Both the position numbers and the translations under genes were made by a program. 20,013 bases of DNA from Rhizosphaericola sp047606825. GTDB lineage: Bacteria; Bacteroidota; Bacteroidia; Chitinophagales; Chitinophagaceae. The stretch's first letter is position 1; every line of letters begins with the position of its first letter. Of the stretch, positions 16,229-20,013 are shown one piece after another. The stretch spans positions 1-20,013 of the forward strand of contig JASGDY010000034.1 of the NCBI GenBank assembly GCA_047606825.1, written 5' to 3'. The notes beneath the pieces were generated by a model. It was given only the letters and a program-made list of their open reading frames with translations, made no database searches and was not told where the DNA came from.

Positions 16229-16267
16229 GTTAACAAATCTAAGGAAAAAATTTGACGACTGACCGCC

Positions 16268-16555
16268 CTATGCCACCTCTGCGGATTCCTTCTGAGAATG
16301 ATATTTGTTTTCTGCCTGTTCCAAATCATAAGTTGCCTGCAACTGTACCCACAGCCTTGCACTTCCTCCAAAAGTATTGGAAATCTTTATCGCCATTAAT
16401 GGGGAAATGCCCGCTTTTCCATTCAATATATTGGAAAGATTGGCACGGGTTACGCCGAGCGTTTCGGCAGCTTTTCCGACTGTCAACCCTCGTTCTTCAA
16501 TGATTTCCATTTTTAAAATTTCACCCGGATGAACTAATTGCATTTTCCTATTCAT
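16268..16555 (-). CDS. higA: HigA-family antitoxin (XRE helix-turn-helix)
   Basis: The 95-residue protein starts with VHPGEILKMEIIEERGLTVG, the typical HigA/VapI opening. Its helix-turn-helix is in KAAETLGVTRANLSNILNGK (28-47), followed by SPLMAIKISNTFGGSARLWVQLQATYDL. It neutralises HigB and, with it, should repress its own promoter. The gene follows higB by 10 bases, the toxin-first order usual for higBA. The extra C-terminal tail (HSQKESAEVA) is of little note. A palindrome that could be its operator lies upstream of higB at 16874-16890. Confidence 0.93.
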   Translation of the reverse strand: MNRKMQLVHPGEILKMEIIEERGLTVGKAAETLGVTRANLSNILNGKAGISPLMAIKISNTFGGSARLWVQLQATYDLEQAENKYHSQKESAEVA

Positions 16556-16565
16556 AACAAAAATT

Positions 16566-16850
16566 TTAATGATAATCTATATAATCCACATCTTCGGCAC
16601 GTCCGTCTTTAAACAAAAAGATAATTCTGTAATTGCCAGACACGGACAAACTCCAATAGCCACTTAAATCACCTTTCAAAGGATGTGGCTTTGCAAACAT
16701 GAGGTTTTCTAAATCTCTTGGCACATCTTTCAATTCATCAATAACCTGCAAAAGAATTTTTATTTTTTTACGTTGAGCGGGAGGCAATTTACTTTGATTG
16801 TCCTGCTCCCATAAAAGTCTAAGTCCTTTATGCTTAAATGAAACTATCAT
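16566..16850 (-). CDS. higB: HigB-family mRNA-cleaving toxin
   Basis: The frame can be extended to a TTG at 16883, but the ATG at 16850 gives a 94-residue protein beginning MIVSFKHKGLRLLWE, like normal HigB. KPHPLKGDLSGYWSLSVSGN (54-73) and YRIIFLFKDG plus DVDYIDYH (74-94) hold the RelE-fold core residues: the HPLKG..GYWS strand, R75 and the terminal tyrosine/histidine. HigB cuts mRNA at the ribosome when HigA is lost. The pair is inserted between the GCS2 ligase and the amidotransferase-like gene of the ligase cluster. Confidence 0.92.
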   Translation of the reverse strand: MIVSFKHKGLRLLWEQDNQSKLPPAQRKKIKILLQVIDELKDVPRDLENLMFAKPHPLKGDLSGYWSLSVSGNYRIIFLFKDGRAEDVDYIDYH

Positions 16851-16862
16851 ATTTGTACTATG

Positions 16863-16894
16863 TAAAGATACATGATACAACAATTGTATCCAAA
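16863..16894 (-). promoter_or_regulatory. Candidate higBA promoter with overlapping operator palindrome
   Basis: On the - strand TTTG (16894-16891), a 20-base spacer and TATCTTTA (16870-16863) resemble a Bacteroidetes promoter. Within the spacer lies a perfect 7-bp palindrome, GATACAA-CAA-TTGTATC on the + strand (16874-16890). The predicted transcript start would be only about 10 bases from the higB ATG at 16850. This placement fits autorepression by HigA. Confidence 0.5.
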
Positions 16895-16921
16895 TAAAAA
16901 TCCAACAATGTCAACCGCCCA

Positions 16922-18025
16922 CTACTCCACAAACTGGCTCAATACATAGTCCACGACATCGGTCATATCCTGCCGCACACCAAATACTTCCAATTGTCGG
17001 TCGGCGCCCGTTCCGGTTTCCAGTATTTTATGTACCAAGTCCAGACCGCGGCGACTACCTAAATCATCTACCACATCGTCCACAAAATCAACAAGTTCAA
17101 GGATAAGCGCACGTGTATTGACTTCTGCTTCCTTTCCGAAGTCTATCAATTGTCCGTCGATACCATAACGGGAAGCGCGCCACTTGTTTTCATTGACGAG
17201 GGAGCGCTTGTAGATGATGTAGTTCATGTTTTGCATACGCAGCTTGTACAGCTTGACGCAGATGGCTTGAAACAGGGTTGTGATGGCAATCGACTCGTTG
17301 ACGGTCATCGGAATATCGCAAATCCTGAACTCAACGGTATTGTAGAAAGGATGTACACGCAGGTCCCACCATATTTTTTTGGCGTTGTCGATGCAGTTAG
17401 TCTTGACCAATAGACGAACGTAGCTGTCATATTCCTCGATGGATTCAAAAAAATCGGGGATTCCCGTCCTTGGAAATTTGTCGAAAACCTTGCTGCGGTA
17501 AGATTTGAAACCCGTTGTGCGTCCTTCCCAAAAAGGGGAATTGGTCGAAAGCGCAAAGATATGCGGCAGGAAATAACGCACGGAATTGGCAATATGTATC
17601 GCCATTTCGCGTGATTCCATGCCGACATGCACATGCAGCCCAAAAATCAGGTTGGAACGCGCGGCATCCTGCATCTCGTTGATAATCTGGAAATAACGCG
17701 GGTTGTCGGTGATTAGCTGCCCTTGCCATTTGGAAAAAGGATGCGTGCCGGACGCACCAACCCCGTAACCAAGGTCTCCCGCAATCTGCTGGATGGACGC
17801 CCGCAGGTGGCGTATATCGCTTTCCAGTTCGTCGATATTGTGGCAGACAGAGGTTTCCACCTCGACGACGGCTTGGTGCATTTCGGCCTTGACGCGGTCG
17901 GTAAGGTCTTTTTGGGCAGCCTCCACGATTTTTTGTTCATGGGACGTAAGCTCGCGGGTGGACGGGTCGACCACCATATATTCTTCTTCAATTCCGATAG
18001 TGAATTGCTGTAGGTTGAGGCTCAT
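16922..18025 (-). CDS. YbdK-like carboxylate-amine ligase (GCS2 family)
   Basis: This 367-residue enzyme belongs to the glutamate-cysteine ligase type 2 family, which uses ATP to join a carboxylate (often glutamate gamma-carboxylate) to an amine. Family blocks in order: FTIGIEEEYMVVDP (8-21, metal-binding glutamates), VEVETSVC (54-61), ASGTHPFSKW (91-100), FGLHVHVGME (128-137), STNSPFWEGRTTGFKSYR (160-177), and WDLRVHPFYNTVEFRICDIP (220-239). The length is close to E. coli YbdK (372). It is 24 bases downstream of the second ATP-grasp gene, so cotranscription is likely. YbdK has weak glutamate-cysteine ligase activity in E. coli, but many homologues act in metabolite or peptide-modifying operons, and the substrate here is unknown. 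Confidence 0.92.
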   Translation of the reverse strand: MSLNLQQFTIGIEEEYMVVDPSTRELTSHEQKIVEAAQKDLTDRVKAEMHQAVVEVETSVCHNIDELESDIRHLRASIQQIAGDLGYGVGASGTHPFSKWQGQLITDNPRYFQIINEMQDAARSNLIFGLHVHVGMESREMAIHIANSVRYFLPHIFALSTNSPFWEGRTTGFKSYRSKVFDKFPRTGIPDFFESIEEYDSYVRLLVKTNCIDNAKKIWWDLRVHPFYNTVEFRICDIPMTVNESIAITTLFQAICVKLYKLRMQNMNYIIYKRSLVNENKWRASRYGIDGQLIDFGKEAEVNTRALILELVDFVDDVVDDLGSRRGLDLVHKILETGTGADRQLEVFGVRQDMTDVVDYVLSQFVE

Positions 18026-18049
18026 TGTATGTAATTATCGTCATCCAAG

Positions 18050-19003
18050 TTAAAGACTTTTTCCATTGACGGCATCCGTGACAAATTTACCCCACAAAAG
18101 GTTGTCCCCGTCGGGTTTTGCCGCCTCGACCCGCTCGATTGCGTATGTCGCCATCGTATGCACAATCCAATCAAAATTTTCCTGCCCGACGGAATGTATG
18201 TCGGCATCCGGTGCCGGATTGCAGAAGTCGATTGCGTAAGGTATGCCATCGCGCACGGCAAGTTCCACCGTATTGAGTTCATATCCGAGATATTGGTTGA
18301 GCTTCAGTACGGCATCTTCCAGAATCTTTTTCATCTCTGGCGATGGACTGAAATCGGCCGCATAGCGCAGATGGTGCGGATTACGCGGTTCGTAAGGCAT
18401 GATATGTACGTATTTGCCTCCGACGCAATAGCAACGGTAATATTCGGAAAAAATGATTTCTTCCTGCAACAGCATGACGAGTTGGTGTGTTTCCTGGTGT
18501 TTTTCGTAAAACTCCTCGATGTCGTGGAGCTTGTACACATTTTTCCAGCCGCCTCCGGCAAAGGGTTTCATGTATGCCGGAAAACCGACATAGTCAAATA
18601 TCCCCTGCCAGTCCAGCGGATATTCCAGGTTGCGGAACGATTCGCTGCTGGTATCGTCCGGCCATTGGTAGGACGGCAATATGACGGTTTTGGGGACATG
18701 CACGCCGATTTTGGTCGCCAGCGCGTTGTTGAAAAACTTCTCGTCGGCACTCCACCAAAACGGATTGTTGATGACAATCGTGCCGGACAGTGCGGCGTTT
18801 TTGAGATAGGCACGGTAAAAAGGAACGTCCTGCGAGATACGGTCCACAATCAGGTCGTAGCCTGACGGTTCGCCTTGTACAACCTTGTTGATTTTGACAG
18901 GTTCGGCAATGATGTCCTTGCCTTCTGCGAGTTCGTTTACCTTGTGGATAAAGGCGGCGGGAAAAGTGTTTTCCTTGCCAAAAAGGATTCCGATTTTCTT
19001 CAT
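18050..19003 (-). CDS. ATP-grasp carboxylate-amine ligase (RimK/D-Ala-ligase-like)
   Basis: This 317-residue protein has an ATP-grasp layout. MKKIGILFGKENTFP is the pre-ATP-grasp strand and loop, DLIVDRISQDVPFYR (50-64) ends the first lobe, and AYMKPFAGGGWKNVYKL (143-159) is the lysine plus glycine loop that holds ATP phosphate. LVMLLQEEI (175-183) is the adenine-contacting hinge, and NTVELAVRDGIPYAIDFCNP (244-263) supplies magnesium ligands E247, D259 and N262. An N..P.AD end (PAPDADIHSVG) follows, as in other small-molecule ATP-grasps. It lies 20 bases after the esterase gene and 24 before the GCS2 gene, so the three should share a transcript. It does not match RimK, DdlA or PurT in full; the reaction is probably peptide- or amide-bond formation on an unknown acid. 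Confidence 0.85.
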   Translation of the reverse strand: MKKIGILFGKENTFPAAFIHKVNELAEGKDIIAEPVKINKVVQGEPSGYDLIVDRISQDVPFYRAYLKNAALSGTIVINNPFWWSADEKFFNNALATKIGVHVPKTVILPSYQWPDDTSSESFRNLEYPLDWQGIFDYVGFPAYMKPFAGGGWKNVYKLHDIEEFYEKHQETHQLVMLLQEEIIFSEYYRCYCVGGKYVHIMPYEPRNPHHLRYAADFSPSPEMKKILEDAVLKLNQYLGYELNTVELAVRDGIPYAIDFCNPAPDADIHSVGQENFDWIVHTMATYAIERVEAAKPDGDNLLWGKFVTDAVNGKSL

Positions 19004-19023
19004 ACTATGACAGGTTTTCGTTT

Positions 19024-19731
19024 TTAAATAAGCGATAAATATTTAGGAAACTGTTGTAGCCACAAAGGCCAGTCATGCGTCGCTCGCGGCTCGACATCCA
19101 GCCAATAGGAGATATTTTTTTTGTTTAGGATGTCGGCCAGTGCATAGTTGTAACCAAGACAGATGTCCCATTCGCCCGTGCCCAAGGCAATCTTCATACG
19201 CCAGAGGTCGGGGTTGTCGTTGTTGGGCAGGTAGTCCACCGGATTGTTGTAATACACATTGTCGTCGTAATAGCCGTCCAGTTGCGCACGCATGTCAAAG
19301 ATTCCGCTCATGGACAGCATCGCCTGCACCTTGTCCGGATGCCGAAACGCAAAATTGGCGGCGTGGTAACCTCCAAAACTGCATCCTGCCGTCACCGCAC
19401 GGTAGTGTCCCGTCTCATAAAAAGCACGTCCAAGCACCTCGTCCAACAGCAATGCGTCGTACAGGTTGTGGTTGGCAGGCCGCACCCATGCGGGCGCGTT
19501 TTTATTGTACCAACTGTCGGAGTCGATGCTGTCGGGGCAATAAATCTTGAACTTGCCATTTTCCAAAAACCAACCAGCCGTGTCAATCAGGCCACGGTCC
19601 TTGGCTTCATAGTAACGTCCCTGCGAGGTCGGAAACAGGACAACGGGAATCCCGCCATGTCCAAACACAAGCATTTCAAAGTCGCGGCCAATCTTCTGCG
19701 AATACCATTTATGATAAGCTTCCTCGTACAC
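19024..19731 (-). CDS. Alpha/beta-hydrolase fold esterase (esterase D/PF00756-like)
   Basis: The 235-residue protein resembles putative esterases such as esterase D and the mycolyltransferase group. KIGRDFEMLVFGHGGIPVVLFPTS starts the core sheet (13-36). GCSFGG (116-121) is the nucleophile elbow with S118. A DxxxGYN segment (GEWDICLGYNY, 186-196) may provide the acid, and ATHDWPLW (217-224) the catalytic histidine H219. No signal peptide is visible, so it acts in the cytoplasm. Translation begins at GTG (19731): the frame upstream runs only to a TAA at 19764-19762 and has no ATG. It is the first gene of the ligase cluster and may remove or transfer an acyl group on the product, or release it by hydrolysis. 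Confidence 0.85.
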   Translation of the reverse strand: MYEEAYHKWYSQKIGRDFEMLVFGHGGIPVVLFPTSQGRYYEAKDRGLIDTAGWFLENGKFKIYCPDSIDSDSWYNKNAPAWVRPANHNLYDALLLDEVLGRAFYETGHYRAVTAGCSFGGYHAANFAFRHPDKVQAMLSMSGIFDMRAQLDGYYDDNVYYNNPVDYLPNNDNPDLWRMKIALGTGEWDICLGYNYALADILNKKNISYWLDVEPRATHDWPLWLQQFPKYLSLI

Positions 19732-19756
19732 CTGATTCGTTTTATAGGTTTCTTCC

Positions 19757-19790
19757 CAAACTTACAATATATCTACTATCTGGGAATCAA
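19757..19790 (-). promoter_or_regulatory. Candidate promoter of the ligase cluster
   Basis: On the - strand TAAGTTTG (19764-19757) is a full TAnnTTTG match and lies 25 bases before the esterase start. A TTG is found at 19790-19788, with a 23-base spacer, at the long end of the accepted range. It would drive esterase, ATP-grasp and GCS2 genes. Confidence 0.45.
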
Positions 19791-19809
19791 TTCGTGGGAA
19801 TATTTTTTA

Positions 19810-19994
19810 GGGCAATCCGGCGGATTGCCCAACATCTTTTTCTGTTCGGGATGTGGTGCCGGCCGTTTAGGAGCGCGTGCGTGTTGTGCTGTTCGGGATT
19901 TGCAATCCCGAACGCTTATCCGTGCATTTGCAATGCACTGCTATTTGCGGATTGCAAATCCGCCGATACGGCTTCAGGATTACAAATCCTGAAG
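19810..19994. repeat. String of five short palindromes, four with a common core
   Basis: Five hairpins stand close together: GGGCAATCCG/CGGATTGCCC (19810-19830, 1-base loop); GTTCGGGATT-TGC-AATCCCGAAC (19891-19913); GTGCATT-TGC-AATGCAC (19922-19938); GCGGATT-GCA-AATCCGC (19947-19963); CTTCAGGATT-ACA-AATCCTGAAG (19972-19994). The last four share an ATT-nnn-AAT centre but have different outer stems. Half-copies (TGTTCGGGAT at 19842-19851) lie between them. No gene is visible from 19765 to the window end. Confidence 0.8.
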
Positions 19995-20013
19995 AGCGGA
20001 GTAATAAAAATTA

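Noticed and set aside
18158..18865. A 235-codon open frame on the + strand opposite the RimK-like ATP-grasp gene
   Set aside because: Shadow of a GC-rich coding sequence; no recognisable motif and no start context.
19282..19992. A 236-codon open frame on the + strand across the esterase and the palindrome string
   Set aside because: It runs through non-coding palindromes and the antisense of a well-supported hydrolase gene.
19810..19994. CRISPR array
   Set aside because: The hairpins are not identical repeats, have no uniform spacers, and there are no cas genes in the window.

Overview
The window looks like a piece of a Bacteroidota chromosome, most likely from the Sphingobacteriia/Chitinophagia side. 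The signs are a SusC/SusD outer-membrane pair, an ECF sigma factor of the Bacteroidetes type, AT-rich ribosome-binding regions with little Shine-Dalgarno signal, several perfect or near-perfect matches to the Bacteroidetes -7 element TAnnTTTG, and intergenic spaces full of palindromic repeats. No rRNA or tRNA gene was seen, and no complete insertion sequence.

Layout. Positions 1-72 hold the last 23 codons of a DUF1080-like (3-keto-disaccharide hydrolase-like) gene, followed by a clear intrinsic terminator. After a 570-base gap come a SusC-type TonB-dependent transporter and its SusD-like lipoprotein (698-5474), an importer for an unidentified nutrient. A decayed IS982-like transposase fragment lies at 5530-5811. 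Next, all on the + strand, come an ethanolamine permease (eat), the two subunits of adenosylcobalamin-dependent ethanolamine ammonia-lyase (eutB, eutC) and a Tat-exported phosphocholine-type phospholipase C. Together these suggest that phospholipid head groups are released outside the cytoplasm and ethanolamine is taken up and split to acetaldehyde and ammonia. No EutA reactivase and no microcompartment shell genes are present here.

From 12809 to 19731 every gene is on the - strand. Read in transcription order: an alpha/beta-hydrolase esterase, a RimK/D-Ala-ligase-like ATP-grasp, a YbdK-like GCS2 carboxylate-amine ligase, a HigB-HigA toxin-antitoxin pair, a class I glutamine-amidotransferase-like protein, an orphan MNT-type nucleotidyltransferase, a second ATP-grasp-like ligase of the glutathionylspermidine-synthase type, and an ECF sigma factor without a neighbouring anti-sigma gene. 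Two ATP-grasp enzymes, one GCS2 ligase, one amidotransferase-like protein and one esterase form a predicted amidoligase pathway for a small peptide or amide metabolite of unknown structure. This is the most interesting system in the window. Two toxin-antitoxin-type modules have apparently inserted into it.

Intergenic DNA is unusually rich in palindromes: nested inverted repeats at 12361-12648, a perfect 24-bp hairpin at 12723-12776, a composite repeat at 14817-14967, and a string of five different hairpins at 19810-19994, four of which share one central core. A roughly 60-base dispersed repeat occurs between eutB and eutC and again after the phospholipase gene.
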